Positions 54,021-63,548 of a stretch of DNA of 64,000 nt are shown here, in pieces. The notes below the pieces were generated by a model. The model did not search any database, was not told the DNA's origin, and saw only the letters and a list, made by a program, of their open reading frames with translations. A program made the translations under genes and the position numbers. Source of the DNA: Novosphingobium sp. 17-62-19 (GTDB lineage: Bacteria; Pseudomonadota; Alphaproteobacteria; Sphingomonadales; Sphingomonadaceae); the NCBI RefSeq assembly GCF_002256775.1, contig NZ_NCII01000003.1, positions 1 through 64,000 on the forward strand. The letters are read 5' to 3'. Positions within the stretch are counted from its first letter, which is position 1; every line of letters starts with the position of its first letter.

Positions 54021-55338
54021 GTGGCCTGGGATTTCGAAACCGATCCCGATTTCCAGCAGAAGCTGGACTGGATGGAACAGTTCGTCCGCGAAAAGGTGGA
54101 GCCGCTCGGCCTGCTGGGCATCCACCCATACGACGTGCGCAATCCGGCGCGAAATGCGCTGGTTCGCCCGCTGCAACAGGAAGTTCAGGCGCAGGGGCTA
54201 TGGGCCTGCCACCTTGGACCGGAGCTGGGCGGGCAAGGCTATGGCCAGGTCAAGCTGGGACTGATGAACGAGATTCTGGGCGGGGCCACATACGCCCCCG
54301 TGGTGTTCGGATGCCAGGCGCCTGACACCGGCAATGCCGAGATTCTGGCCCACTACGGTACGCCAGAACAGAAGGAGCGGTATCTTCGCCCACTTCTCGC
54401 CAACGAGATCGTATCCGCCTTTTCGATGACGGAACCGCAAGGCGGGTCAGATCCCACCGGGTTCATCACGCAGGCACAGTTTGATGGCACGCACTGGGTC
54501 ATCAATGGCGAGAAGTGGTTTTCCACCAACGGTCGCTGGGCCGATTTCCTGATCGTCATGGCTGTGACCGATCCCGATGCTCCGCGCCACAAGCGGCAGA
54601 GCATGTTCATCGTGCCGGTGGATACGCCGGGCGTGGAGATCGTGCGCAATGTCGGTGTGTTCGGGCAGGAGGACGGGTCGGAAAGCTATATCCGCTATAC
54701 CGATGTCAGGCTGCCCGCCGATCACCTGCTGGGCGAACAGGGCGGCGCCTTTGCCATATCCCAGGTCCGGCTTGGCGGAGGGCGCGTGCACCATGCCATG
54801 CGCACGGTTGGCAATTGCCGCCGTCTGCTGGATGCGATGAGCCGCCGCGCGGTGAGCCGCAAGACCCGCAATGGTGCGATTGGCGATTTTCAGGCCGTGC
54901 AGATGCAGATTGCCGACAGCTACATCGAGCTGGAGCAGTTCAAGCTGTTCGTGCTGAAAACCGCATGGATGATCGACAAGTATCAGGACTATCGCAAGGT
55001 CCGCAAGGACATCGCCGCGATCAAGGCGCTGATGCCCAAGGTCTATCACAATATCGCCACGCGCTGCGTCCACATCCACGGTTCGCTGGGCGTTTCGAAC
55101 GAAATGCCGTTCGTGGGCAGCGTGATCGGCGCGATGGTCATGGGCATTGCCGATGGTCCGACCGAGGTTCACAAGGTGACCGTCGCGCGGCAGCATCTGC
55201 ACGCCTACCGCGATGTGTCTGACGCCATGTTCCCCGAATACTCGCTGCTCGCCCGGCGTGAACGGGCACAGGCGCAATATGGCGATACGATTGCCAAGGC
55301 CACGGCAGCAGGCAGCGGGGGGGGCACCCGCATGGTAA
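54021..55338 (+). CDS. Acyl-CoA dehydrogenase, read in frame into an MFS gene
   Basis: About 437 residues of a long-type acyl-CoA dehydrogenase (ACAD10/11-like). Conserved parts: SAFSMTEPQGGSDPTG, WVINGEKWFSTNGRWADF and the closing VHIHGSLGVSNEMPF ... GIADGPTEVHKVTVARQHL, where the aspartate of ADGP is the likely base. GTG 54021 has GGGAG seven bases upstream. As printed, the frame does not stop but runs through a run of eight G into the MFS gene, up to 56783. With seven G the protein would end in GSGGAPAW at a TAA (55336-55338) overlapping the next ATG. Cytoplasmic beta-oxidation-like role; acyl substrate unknown. Confidence 0.8.
55317..55324 (+). repeat. G8 homopolymer at the dehydrogenase/transporter junction
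   Basis: Eight consecutive G. Length eight fuses the two reading frames; length seven or ten (minus one base or plus two) separates them again. The run is at the exact domain border. Confidence 0.9.
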
Positions 55339-56783
55339 CCGAAGCCTCGGCACCAAAACTGGGCCTTTTCACCAAGATCTTCTACGGCGTGGGATCGATC
55401 GGCTACGGCATCAAGGACGTCGCGTTTCGCTCGTTCCTGCTGCTCTATTACAATCAGGTCATCGGCATTCGCGCCGATCTGGTGTCGCTGGCCATTCTGG
55501 TGGCGCTGGTGGTGGATGCCATTTCCGATCCCATTGTCGGACAGTGGTCGGACCAGTTGCAGACGCGCTGGGGCCGCCGCCACCCGATGATGATCCTATC
55601 AGCCATTCCGGCCTCGCTCAGCATGTTGTTCCTGTTCTTCCCGCCCGCGGGGATGAGCGAGACCGAGACATTCTGGTATCTGGTTGTCGTCGGCTGTCTG
55701 GTGCGGACGTTCATCACCTTCTTCGAGATTCCCAGCTCCGCGCTCGCCCCCGAACTGACCAGCGACTATGACGAGCGCACCTCCATCGCCAGCTTCCGCT
55801 ATTTCTTCGCCTATCTGGGCGGGGTCTGCATGGCGTTCCTGACGCTGCTGGTGTTCCTTGCGCCGACCGCAGCCTATCCGGTGGGCCAGCTCAACCCTGC
55901 CGGGTATCATACCTTTGCGATGGTCGGATCGTCGGTCATGCTGGTGGCGATTCTGGCTTCCAGCTTTGGCACGTTGCACCGGGTCAAGTATTTCAAGGCT
56001 CCGCCGCCCCCGCCCAAGATCGGCGTTCTGGCCACGCTGAAGGACATGCGGCAGACCTTCTCGCACCGCAGTTTTCTGGCGCTGCTGGCATTCGGGGTGC
56101 TGAAATACACCTCGGTGGGGATGACCTCGGCGCTCAGCATCTATTTCGGCACCTATTTGTGGGGGCTCAATTCCGCGCAGCTGGCCATTCTCACGGTAGA
56201 TTCACTTGTTGGCGCCGCGCTCGGCCTGTTCTTTGCGCCATGGGTTTCTCGCAAGTTCGGAAAGCGAAATGCCGCGCTGTGGCTTTCGGTGATTGCGGTG
56301 TCGCTGGCCAGCCTGCCCTATCTGCTGCGGATCAACGGGCTGTTTTTTGAAAACGGCGACCCGATGCTGGTGCCGACGATCTTCGCCTTTGCCACCGTGT
56401 TCCAAATGTGCGGCATTTCATCAGCCGTGCTGGTCCACGCGATGATCGGCGATGTGGTGGAGGAAAGCCAGATCGCCACGGGCCGCCGGTCCGAAGGGCT
56501 GTTCTTTGCCGCCAATACTTTGATGCAGAAATCCACATCGGGCCTTGGTGTCTTTGCCGCAGGTATGCTGCTGACGGTGGTGGGCCTTGCCCCCGGTGCC
56601 GATCCCAAGACGCTTGATCCCGCACTGCCGATGCTGCTGGCCAAGTACTATGTGCCGCTGCTGATCGTCCTTTACATCGGTGGGGCCGGGTTCCTGTTTT
56701 CCTACCGGATCGACCGGGCATCCCATGCCGCCAATATCGAGGAACTGCGCCGCCGCGACGAAGCGGGGGAGCAGCCTGCCTGA
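55332..56783 (+). CDS. MFS transporter, GPH/MelB-type (joined to the dehydrogenase in this sequence)
   Basis: 483 residues from the ATG at 55332, the expected start for a stand-alone glycoside-pentoside-hexuronide:cation symporter-like protein. It begins KIFYGVGSIGYGIKDVAFRSFLLLYYNQV, then has DAISDPIVGQWSDQLQTRWGRRHP (the helix 2-3 loop of this family) and about twelve membrane segments. The GPH family moves glycosides with sodium or proton; in lipid-catabolism clusters such members may carry other compounds. In the printed sequence it is continuous with the dehydrogenase, which would put an acyl-CoA dehydrogenase on a membrane transporter; the homopolymer makes separate genes more likely. 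Confidence 0.8.
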   Translation: MVTEASAPKLGLFTKIFYGVGSIGYGIKDVAFRSFLLLYYNQVIGIRADLVSLAILVALVVDAISDPIVGQWSDQLQTRWGRRHPMMILSAIPASLSMLFLFFPPAGMSETETFWYLVVVGCLVRTFITFFEIPSSALAPELTSDYDERTSIASFRYFFAYLGGVCMAFLTLLVFLAPTAAYPVGQLNPAGYHTFAMVGSSVMLVAILASSFGTLHRVKYFKAPPPPPKIGVLATLKDMRQTFSHRSFLALLAFGVLKYTSVGMTSALSIYFGTYLWGLNSAQLAILTVDSLVGAALGLFFAPWVSRKFGKRNAALWLSVIAVSLASLPYLLRINGLFFENGDPMLVPTIFAFATVFQMCGISSAVLVHAMIGDVVEESQIATGRRSEGLFFAANTLMQKSTSGLGVFAAGMLLTVVGLAPGADPKTLDPALPMLLAKYYVPLLIVLYIGGAGFLFSYRIDRASHAANIEELRRRDEAGEQPA

Positions 56784-56851
56784 AGTTCCAACTATCCGTC
56801 CATTCATCCCCCGCCGGTGCGCGGCGCGGGAGTTTTTCCAGGGAGCACGCC

Positions 56852-58063
56852 ATGGCCACACGGCCGATGACCGATAAAGACGCGGCAAACGAAGCCTTCC
56901 GCCAGGAAGTGCGCCAGTTCCTTGCCGACCATTTCCCGCCTGAACTGAAAGGCAAGGGCAACCCCATGGCAGGCGTTGAAAGCGACCTGCGCGAGACCGA
57001 GGCGCAGAAGCGCTGGCGCGCGGCGATGGGCAGCAAGGGCTGGGGCACGCCGACGTGGCCCGCAGCCTATGGCGGCGGCGGGCTGAGCCGTGGGCAAGCC
57101 GCGATCCTCAACGAAGAACTGGCCCGCGCCGGAGCCTATAACCCCATCGGCGGCATGGGCGTGATGATGTTTGGCCCCACCCTGCTGGAATATGGCAACG
57201 AACAGCAGAAGCAGGAGCACATTCCGCCGATCTGCCGGGGCGAAATCCGCTGGTGTCAGGGCTATTCCGAACCCAATGCCGGATCGGACCTTGCGAACTT
57301 GCAAACCACCGCCGAGGACAAGGGCGATCACTATCTGGTCAATGGCCAGAAGACCTGGACCAGCGGGGGCCAGTGGGCCGACAAGTGCTTCTGCCTTGTC
57401 CGTACCGACCGCAGTGACAAGCACAAGGGCATCAGCTTTCTGCTGATCGATATGAAGGCACCGGGTGTGGAAGTGCGGCCGATCCGCATGATCAGCGGCC
57501 TCAGCCCATTTTGCGAAACCTTCTTTACCGATGTGAAAGTGCCCAAGGAAAACCTGGTGGGGCGCGAAGGCGAAGGCTGGACCATTGGCAAGCGGCTGTT
57601 GCAGCATGAACGCACCAACCTTTCGGGCGGCGGTTCGATGGCGCGGATGATGGGGCCACGGCTTTCCGATCTGGCCAAGAAGTACCGCGAGACCGATGCC
57701 GATGGCGCATTGGCCGACAAGGTGCTGCGTGACCGGATTGCCGACTTTGAAATCCGCTGGGGCGCGTTCCTGCTGACCGCGCGCCGCGCGACCGAGGAAA
57801 GCAAGGCGCAGGGCGGCGTTTCCGAAATCAGTTCGGTGCTGAAGAAGCTCGGCACCAAGCTGGGGCAGGAACGCGCCGAGCTGACCATCGAGATCATGGG
57901 CCTGCAAGGACTGGGCTGGGAAGGCGAAGGCTTTTCCGATGCCGAGCTTTCGGGCGTGCGCGCCTGGCTCTTTGGCAAGGCTACCACGATCTATGGCGGA
58001 TCGACCGAGATCCAGAGCAACATCATCGCCAAGCGCGTGCTTGGTATGCTTGACCACCAATAA
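56852..58063 (+). CDS. Acyl-CoA dehydrogenase, larger subunit of a likely heteromer
   Basis: A 403-residue acyl-CoA dehydrogenase with the usual helix-barrel-helix order: GWGTPTWPAAYGGGGLSRGQ, WCQGYSEPNAGSDLANLQTTAE and LVNGQKTWTSGGQWAD for FAD, ending ATTIYGGSTEIQSNIIAKRVLGM. Where short-chain enzymes have YEGT with a catalytic glutamate, this one has YGGS. Size and order with the next gene match alpha-beta dehydrogenase pairs known for bulky substrates such as steroid side chains. ATG 56852 follows a purine-rich AGGGAGC. Seventeen bases separate it from its partner. Confidence 0.88.
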   Translation: MATRPMTDKDAANEAFRQEVRQFLADHFPPELKGKGNPMAGVESDLRETEAQKRWRAAMGSKGWGTPTWPAAYGGGGLSRGQAAILNEELARAGAYNPIGGMGVMMFGPTLLEYGNEQQKQEHIPPICRGEIRWCQGYSEPNAGSDLANLQTTAEDKGDHYLVNGQKTWTSGGQWADKCFCLVRTDRSDKHKGISFLLIDMKAPGVEVRPIRMISGLSPFCETFFTDVKVPKENLVGREGEGWTIGKRLLQHERTNLSGGGSMARMMGPRLSDLAKKYRETDADGALADKVLRDRIADFEIRWGAFLLTARRATEESKAQGGVSEISSVLKKLGTKLGQERAELTIEIMGLQGLGWEGEGFSDAELSGVRAWLFGKATTIYGGSTEIQSNIIAKRVLGMLDHQ

Positions 58064-58080
58064 GAACGACGGGACAGGAC

Positions 58081-59154
58081 ATGGCGGTTCTTAGCGAAGA
58101 ACAGGAAATGCTGCGCAACATGGCGCGCGAATGGGTGGCCAATGAAAGCCCGGTAGCGAAGTTCCGCGCCGTGCGTGCCGGTGGCGAACCACGCGCCTAT
58201 GATCCGGCAGCCTATGCCACGATGGCGCAGATGGGCTGGACCGGGGTAATCATCCCCGAAGCGTTCGGCGGCTATGATTTTGGCTGGCTTTCCGCCGGGA
58301 TGATCGTTGAAGAGCTGGGCAAGACCGTGACGGCCAGCCCGCTGGTTGCCACGACACTGGCCGCAGCGGCCATCGTGCTGGGCGGCAGTGATGAGCAGAA
58401 GGCGCGTTGGCTGCCGCAGCTGGCAAGTGGCGCGGTGATCGGTACGCTGGCCATCGACGAAGGCCCGCATCACAACCCCCGCACGCTTGCGACCACGGTG
58501 GCGGGTGGCGCACTGACTGGCACCAAGGCCTTTGTGCACGAAGCGCACGATGCCACGCTGTTTGTGGTGGCTGCGGCGGACGGGCTCTATCTGGTCGAGG
58601 GTGCCGAGGGCACGGTTGACGTGGCAACGCGTCATCTGGCGGACATGCGCTCGCACGCGCAGGTCACCTTCAGCGGTGCTGCGGCGCAAAAGCTGGAGCA
58701 TGGCGGGGACGATCTGCTGGACAAGGTGCTGGACCGCGCCCGCATCCTGACCGCGTGCGAAATGCTGGGCATGGCGCAGCAGGTTTTCGATACCACGCTG
58801 GGCTATCTCAAGCAGCGCGTGCAGTTCAACCAGGTGCTCAGCTCGTTCCAGGCATTGCAGCATCGCATGGCCGATCTGTTCGGCGATCTGGCGATGATGC
58901 GCTCTGCGGTGGAAGGCGGGTTGCAGGCGCTCGATTCCGGGGTGATGGTGCCGCAGGCCGCTGCACTGGCCAAGGCCGAGGCCAACCGCGTGCTGCACAC
59001 CATCAGCCGCGAAGGCGTGCAGTTGCATGGCGGCATCGGGATGACCGATGAATACGACATCGGTTTTTACCTGAAGCGCGCCCGCGTGCTGGAAGCCAGC
59101 TGGGGCACCACGTCTTTCCTGAAAGACCGGTTCGCGACGCTATCGGGCTATTGA
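58081..59154 (+). CDS. Acyl-CoA dehydrogenase, smaller subunit of a likely heteromer
   Basis: A 357-residue dehydrogenase-family protein. The N-terminal helices read LRNMAREWVAN and MGWTGVIIPEAFGGYDFGW; the middle FAD-binding block is weak (GTLAIDEGPHH replaces the usual TEPxxGSD pattern), and the C-terminus keeps LHTISREGVQLHGGIGMTDEYDIGFYLKRARV. Such partly degenerate partners pair with a larger subunit, as in ChsE-type heterotetramers. ATG 58081 is 17 bases after the larger subunit's stop. Confidence 0.85.
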   Translation: MAVLSEEQEMLRNMAREWVANESPVAKFRAVRAGGEPRAYDPAAYATMAQMGWTGVIIPEAFGGYDFGWLSAGMIVEELGKTVTASPLVATTLAAAAIVLGGSDEQKARWLPQLASGAVIGTLAIDEGPHHNPRTLATTVAGGALTGTKAFVHEAHDATLFVVAAADGLYLVEGAEGTVDVATRHLADMRSHAQVTFSGAAAQKLEHGGDDLLDKVLDRARILTACEMLGMAQQVFDTTLGYLKQRVQFNQVLSSFQALQHRMADLFGDLAMMRSAVEGGLQALDSGVMVPQAAALAKAEANRVLHTISREGVQLHGGIGMTDEYDIGFYLKRARVLEASWGTTSFLKDRFATLSGY

Positions 59155-59158
59155 AACC

Positions 59159-60472
59159 TTGGACCTGATTGAAGACCCGGACGGGCTGGATCTGGCAGCC
59201 AGCGCGCGGCAACGCGCGCTGGCCGATCATGCCCGCTTCATGGACGAGAACCTGCCGCGCAATTACCGCGCAAACTTCATCCATGGCGTGTTGGGGCTGA
59301 CGGGGTTCCGGCTGATCTATGCGCCCACGATCATCCCGGCCTATCTGCTGATGCTGACAGGCAGCACGGCAGCGGTGGGGCTGGGTGCGGCCATGCTGCA
59401 ACTGGGTGCAACGATCAGCCCCATTGCCAGCGGTTCGCGCATCGAACACCGCAGCCACATCCTGCCCTATGCGATCAAGGTGGGGTCGCTGATGCGGCTG
59501 ATGATCCTGTGTCTGGCGCTGGCGGGTTGGTTCCTGACCGGCAATGTGTTGCTGGTGGCCACGTTTGCCAGCTTCCTGCTGCTGGGCTTTTTCACAGGGG
59601 CGCAGCGCGTGGCGTTCCAGATGCTGATGAGCAAGCTGATCCCCATTCGCAAGCGCGGCCGTCTTCAGGGCTATCGCAATTTCGCAGGCGGGCTGATCGC
59701 AGCAGTGCTGGCGTGGTTTGCGGGGAATTATCTGATCGCCGATCAATGGCTTGGCAATGGCTATGCCACCACCTTTCTGCTGGCGTTCGTGCTGACCAGC
59801 ATGGGCCTGTTCGTGCTGAAAGCGCTGATCCGCGAACCAGCCTCTGCCAGTGCCCGGCCGCAGATGCGGATGCGCGATCGTGTGCGTGAATTTCCGCAAC
59901 TGCTGGAGGATCGTGATTTCTCCGCCTTTCTGCTGGTGCAGAGCCTGGCCACGCTGGCGCGCGTGGGTGGGCCGTTCTGGACGGTCTATGCCGGAAGCCG
60001 CCTTGGCCTCAGCGGCGCCTTGGTGGGCGGGCTGAGCTTCGTGTTCCTTGCCTCCGACACGGTATCGAACGTGGTCTGGGGTCCGCTGGGGGACCGCTTC
60101 GGCTTCAAGCTGGTCTATTTGCTGGCGCTGTGCTGTTCGCTGGCCGGAATGGTCACGCTGATGATGGGGGAAACCGCCCTGCCGATCCATGCCGCTTTCG
60201 TCCTGCTGGGCTTTGGCGGCGCGGGGTGGATGCTGGCATCGACCACGATGGTGCTGGAATTTGGCGCGGCGCAGGATACGCCGATGCGGCTCGCCTTTGC
60301 CACTACGGTGGAAGGCGCGATTTCTGCCATCGGGCCGGTGCTGGCGGGCTTGCTGGTAGCAACGGCAGGGTTCACGCCGCTGTTTGCTGTGCTGCTGGGC
60401 GCGGTCAGCCTGGCGTTGATCGGCATGGTGTTCAAGGTACGCGAACCGCGCAACCGGATTGAACCTGCCTGA
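59159..60472 (+). CDS. MFS transporter
   Basis: A major facilitator of up to 437 residues with about twelve membrane segments and a soluble N-terminal lead of about 45 residues. The loop after helix 2 has ISPIASGSRIEHRSHILP and the mid loop KLIPIRKRGRLQGYRNFAGG. The start is probably TTG 59159, four bases after the dehydrogenase stop; ATG 59240 is the alternative. Likely uptake or export for the compound handled by the acyl-CoA dehydrogenases. Family within MFS not recognised. Confidence 0.78.
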   Translation: MDLIEDPDGLDLAASARQRALADHARFMDENLPRNYRANFIHGVLGLTGFRLIYAPTIIPAYLLMLTGSTAAVGLGAAMLQLGATISPIASGSRIEHRSHILPYAIKVGSLMRLMILCLALAGWFLTGNVLLVATFASFLLLGFFTGAQRVAFQMLMSKLIPIRKRGRLQGYRNFAGGLIAAVLAWFAGNYLIADQWLGNGYATTFLLAFVLTSMGLFVLKALIREPASASARPQMRMRDRVREFPQLLEDRDFSAFLLVQSLATLARVGGPFWTVYAGSRLGLSGALVGGLSFVFLASDTVSNVVWGPLGDRFGFKLVYLLALCCSLAGMVTLMMGETALPIHAAFVLLGFGGAGWMLASTTMVLEFGAAQDTPMRLAFATTVEGAISAIGPVLAGLLVATAGFTPLFAVLLGAVSLALIGMVFKVREPRNRIEPA

Positions 60473-60479
60473 GAATCTG

Positions 60480-60514
60480 CTGATCGATCCGGCCCGTCAG
60501 GCAGGATCGATCAG
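60480..60514. terminator. Hairpin between convergent MFS and TetR genes
   Basis: CTGATCGATCC (60480-60490) pairs perfectly over 11 bp with 60504-60514 around a 13-base loop. The right arm overlaps the last codons of the tandem-TetR gene. No clear T run, so it may act as a bidirectional, imperfect terminator. Confidence 0.45.
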
Positions 60515-61726
60515 CCCCGAAAACAGCGTGGAGGCATAGGTGGCAATCGCCTCGTCGCCATCGCCAAAGCGTTCGGCCCAGCGCCGCGCTTCATAGGCGG
60601 CGTTCAGTGTGGACATGATGATCTGGCTGGCCACCAGCGGATCGATGGGCCGCACCGATCCATCGGCGATGCCATCGATCAGGAACCCGGCAAAGCGCCG
60701 CGCCAGACGGTTTGACCGGGTGACGACGTCATTCTTGTGTTCGCTGTTCAGCGCTTGCAGTGCGGTGGTGCGCAGCAGGGGCATGGGATCGAAGAACTGC
60801 AGGCGCAGCAATTCGTAAAGCACGCTGGAAAGCCGCTCCCAATAATCGCCGCCACCATGCTTGCCCGCCATTTGCGTGGCCGAAAGCCGGTCATGGCTCT
60901 TGTCGAAGCAGGCCAGCACCAGCTCGTCCTTGGCTTCGTGATGGTGGTAGAAGCTGCCCTTGGTGACGTTGATCGATTCCGCGATGCGATTGACCGACGC
61001 CCCGCGATAGCCGAGCTGGTTTATCATGATCGTGGCGGCGCGCAGGAATTCATCGTTCTGGCTGGGCGCGCCTTCGCTATCGCTGCGCCAATGGCGCACT
61101 TCCAACCGGAGCGGCTTCCACGTGCCGCGCAGGGCCGGAAGCCCATGCGCCAGAATATCGACCATGCGCTGTTCCACGCGCGGGAAATCCAGCGTGGAAT
61201 AGCGCAAGGACCACACCGGCCACCACATCATCGCTTCAAGCAGAACGTGGGCGCGGGCTGAATACAGGGCGCGCTGTTCGGCGCTGGTGGGTTCACCAAA
61301 GAAACTGCGCACCTTTTCCACCACGTGGCGGTAGCGATCCAGCAGCGGCTGCTGGCTTTCGGGATCGAGCGATCGGATTTCCGAAAGCGCCGTCACCAGC
61401 CCGCGTTCCCCCTTGCGGATGCGGGTGCGTAGCGCCACGTGCAGCGCCACATATTTGCGCAGGCGGGCTTCGGGGTCCGGTTCGGCCAGCGCTTCTGACG
61501 CCATGCGGTCCATCCGATCAAGCGTCTCTTCATAGACGGCAACGATCAGCTGGTCCTTGCGCGAGAAGTAATAGGTGATGCTCGTGGCGTTCAGGCCGAT
61601 GGCGCGCGCCACTTCGGACAGGGTCGTTGCCTGCACGCCCACTTCGTTTACCAGCACCGATGCGGCATGAACAATCGCCTGCCGCTTTTCCCCGAACCGC
61701 TTTGTACCCTTGCCCGTGTCTGCCAC
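60497..61726 (-). CDS. Tandem TetR-family regulator (two TetR units in one chain)
   Basis: A 409-residue protein with two complete TetR helix-turn-helix domains. The first is near residues 30-65 (TTLSEVARAIGLNATSITYYFSRKDQL), the second near 235-275 (ASVNRIAESINVTKGSFYHHHEAKDEL). Each is followed by a helical ligand domain, so the chain is like a built-in TetR dimer. GTG 61726 has GGAGGG four to five bases ahead, preferable to a TTG at 61741. It lies behind the acyl-CoA ligase gene in the same direction and probably senses an acyl-CoA of this pathway. Confidence 0.85.
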   Translation of the reverse strand: MADTGKGTKRFGEKRQAIVHAASVLVNEVGVQATTLSEVARAIGLNATSITYYFSRKDQLIVAVYEETLDRMDRMASEALAEPDPEARLRKYVALHVALRTRIRKGERGLVTALSEIRSLDPESQQPLLDRYRHVVEKVRSFFGEPTSAEQRALYSARAHVLLEAMMWWPVWSLRYSTLDFPRVEQRMVDILAHGLPALRGTWKPLRLEVRHWRSDSEGAPSQNDEFLRAATIMINQLGYRGASVNRIAESINVTKGSFYHHHEAKDELVLACFDKSHDRLSATQMAGKHGGGDYWERLSSVLYELLRLQFFDPMPLLRTTALQALNSEHKNDVVTRSNRLARRFAGFLIDGIADGSVRPIDPLVASQIIMSTLNAAYEARRWAERFGDGDEAIATYASTLFSGLIDPA

Positions 61727-61795
61727 CGTTCCCTCCAGCAAAGATCGCGTTACACCAGCTTTTTTCCAAGCGCCATGGACCGGGCCTGCTTGCGT

Positions 61796-63547
61796 TCAAA
61801 ACAGTGCGGACAGCTCCTTTTTCAGGATCTTGCCATTGGCGTTGCGCGGCAGGGTTTCGGCCGAAAAGACGATGCGCACCGGCACCTTGAACCGGGCCAG
61901 ACGGTCTGCCACCCATTGCTGCAATTCGGCCTCGGTCGCCTGCGTGCCGGGGGCCAGATGCACTACGGCGGCGGGTTCTTCGCCCAGTTGCTGGTGCGGC
62001 AGGCCGACAAGCGCGGCATCGGTCACCGCAGGGTGATCGTAGAGCACGTTTTCCACTTCGGACGAATAGATGTTCTCCCCGCCGCGAATGATCATGTCCT
62101 TGGCGCGATCGACGATAAAGCAGAAGCCTTCGTCATCCAGCCGCGCAAGGTCTCCGGTCCGCACCCAGCCGTTGACGAATGTGGCTGCCGTCGCCTCAGG
62201 GCTGTTCCAGTAGCCTTTGACGACCATCGGCCCGCGCGCCCACAACTCGCCCACTTGCCCGGCGGGCAGTTCGTTCACGCCATCGGCATCCATGATCTTC
62301 AGATCGGCCACTGCCACCGCAGGGCCGCAACTGTCGGGGCGGTTGAGGTAGTCCTCGCTCGAATGGCCGGTGACGGTCGCCATCGTTTCGGTCATGCCCC
62401 AGCCATTGCCGGGAAGCGCGCCAAACACTTCGCGGATCTTACGCACCAGTTCGGGGGCCGATGGCGCCCCGCCATAGGCAATCGCCTCGATGCTCGACAG
62501 ATCGTAGTTCTTGCGTTCGGGGTGTTCGATCATCTGCCAGGCGATGGTGGGCACGCCACCGGTGGAGTTCACCTTTTCACCCTCGATAATCTGGAATGCC
62601 TTTACCGCATCCCATTTCCGCATGAAAATCATGGTGTTGCCCGCGGCGATATTGCCGATCAACCCTGCCGAACAGGCCGTGACATGAAACAGCGGAATTA
62701 CGGTCAGCCCCACCTTCTGCTTGGGTTCGGGCAATGGTTCACCCCGCCGCAGCACGGCGCAGGCCGCATTGTATCCGCTGGACAGCACATTGGTGCACAA
62801 ATTTCGATGCGTGCCCAGCGCGCCCTTGGGCTTGCCGGTGGTGCCGCTGGTGTAAAAGATCGTCGCGTCATCGTCAGGCGCGATGGCTACATCGGGCAGG
62901 CTGACCTGGGGGAGCGTGGCATAGGCGGGCGGCGTGCCGATCACGCCTTCCAGCGCAATTGCGCCAGCAGGAGCCTGCGCACTGCGGGCGACCAACACGG
63001 TCTCCAGATCGGGGCACTGCGCGTGATGTGGGGCGATCCGTTCCCACCGCTCGTCATCGCAAATCAGCGCGCGGGTGCCGGAATCGGCAAGGCCATAGGC
63101 AAGTTCCGGCCCGGTCCACCACGCGTTGAGCGGCACGCAGATCGCCCCGATCGACACCGCCGCAAAGAACGCAACCGGCCATTCGGGCAGGTTGCGCATG
63201 GCCACTGCCACACGGTCCCCCTTGCCGATGCCGCGCGCCTGCAAATCGTGCGCCAAGGTGGCCACCGCGCGGAACCATGCGTCGAATGTGACGCGTTCAT
63301 CTTCGTAGATCGTGAAGACCCGGTCCCCATGTGCCTGCCCAGCCAGCACGATGGCGCGCAAGTTCGGCGGCGCGTTTTTCCAGACCCGCGTGGGCACGCC
63401 GCGAATGTCGATGGTTTCCATCTCGAACCGCTGGCCGGGCGCCGTCAGGATTTCGCGGCAACGGTCACGGCTGATGACTGGCCAGCCGGGGGGCGGTGTC
63501 CAATCAAACGACGCATCGGCCTGCAATTTTTCCTGCACATCGGCCAT
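61796..63547 (-). CDS. Acyl-CoA ligase (AMP-binding family)
   Basis: A 583-residue ANL-superfamily enzyme that activates a carboxylic acid to its CoA ester. The P-loop-like IFYTSGTTGKPKGALGTH, the GNGWGMTETMATVTG block, WVRTGDLARLDDEGFCFIVDRAKDMIIRGGENI and the C-terminal lysine in LPRNANGKILKK are all in place. ATG 63547 is one base past the thiolase stop (TGACATG), so the two are coupled. With the dehydrogenases and thiolase this forms a beta-oxidation-type set for a carboxylic acid that cannot be named from sequence. Confidence 0.9.
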   Translation of the reverse strand: MADVQEKLQADASFDWTPPPGWPVISRDRCREILTAPGQRFEMETIDIRGVPTRVWKNAPPNLRAIVLAGQAHGDRVFTIYEDERVTFDAWFRAVATLAHDLQARGIGKGDRVAVAMRNLPEWPVAFFAAVSIGAICVPLNAWWTGPELAYGLADSGTRALICDDERWERIAPHHAQCPDLETVLVARSAQAPAGAIALEGVIGTPPAYATLPQVSLPDVAIAPDDDATIFYTSGTTGKPKGALGTHRNLCTNVLSSGYNAACAVLRRGEPLPEPKQKVGLTVIPLFHVTACSAGLIGNIAAGNTMIFMRKWDAVKAFQIIEGEKVNSTGGVPTIAWQMIEHPERKNYDLSSIEAIAYGGAPSAPELVRKIREVFGALPGNGWGMTETMATVTGHSSEDYLNRPDSCGPAVAVADLKIMDADGVNELPAGQVGELWARGPMVVKGYWNSPEATAATFVNGWVRTGDLARLDDEGFCFIVDRAKDMIIRGGENIYSSEVENVLYDHPAVTDAALVGLPHQQLGEEPAAVVHLAPGTQATEAELQQWVADRLARFKVPVRIVFSAETLPRNANGKILKKELSALF

Positions 63548-63548
63548 G

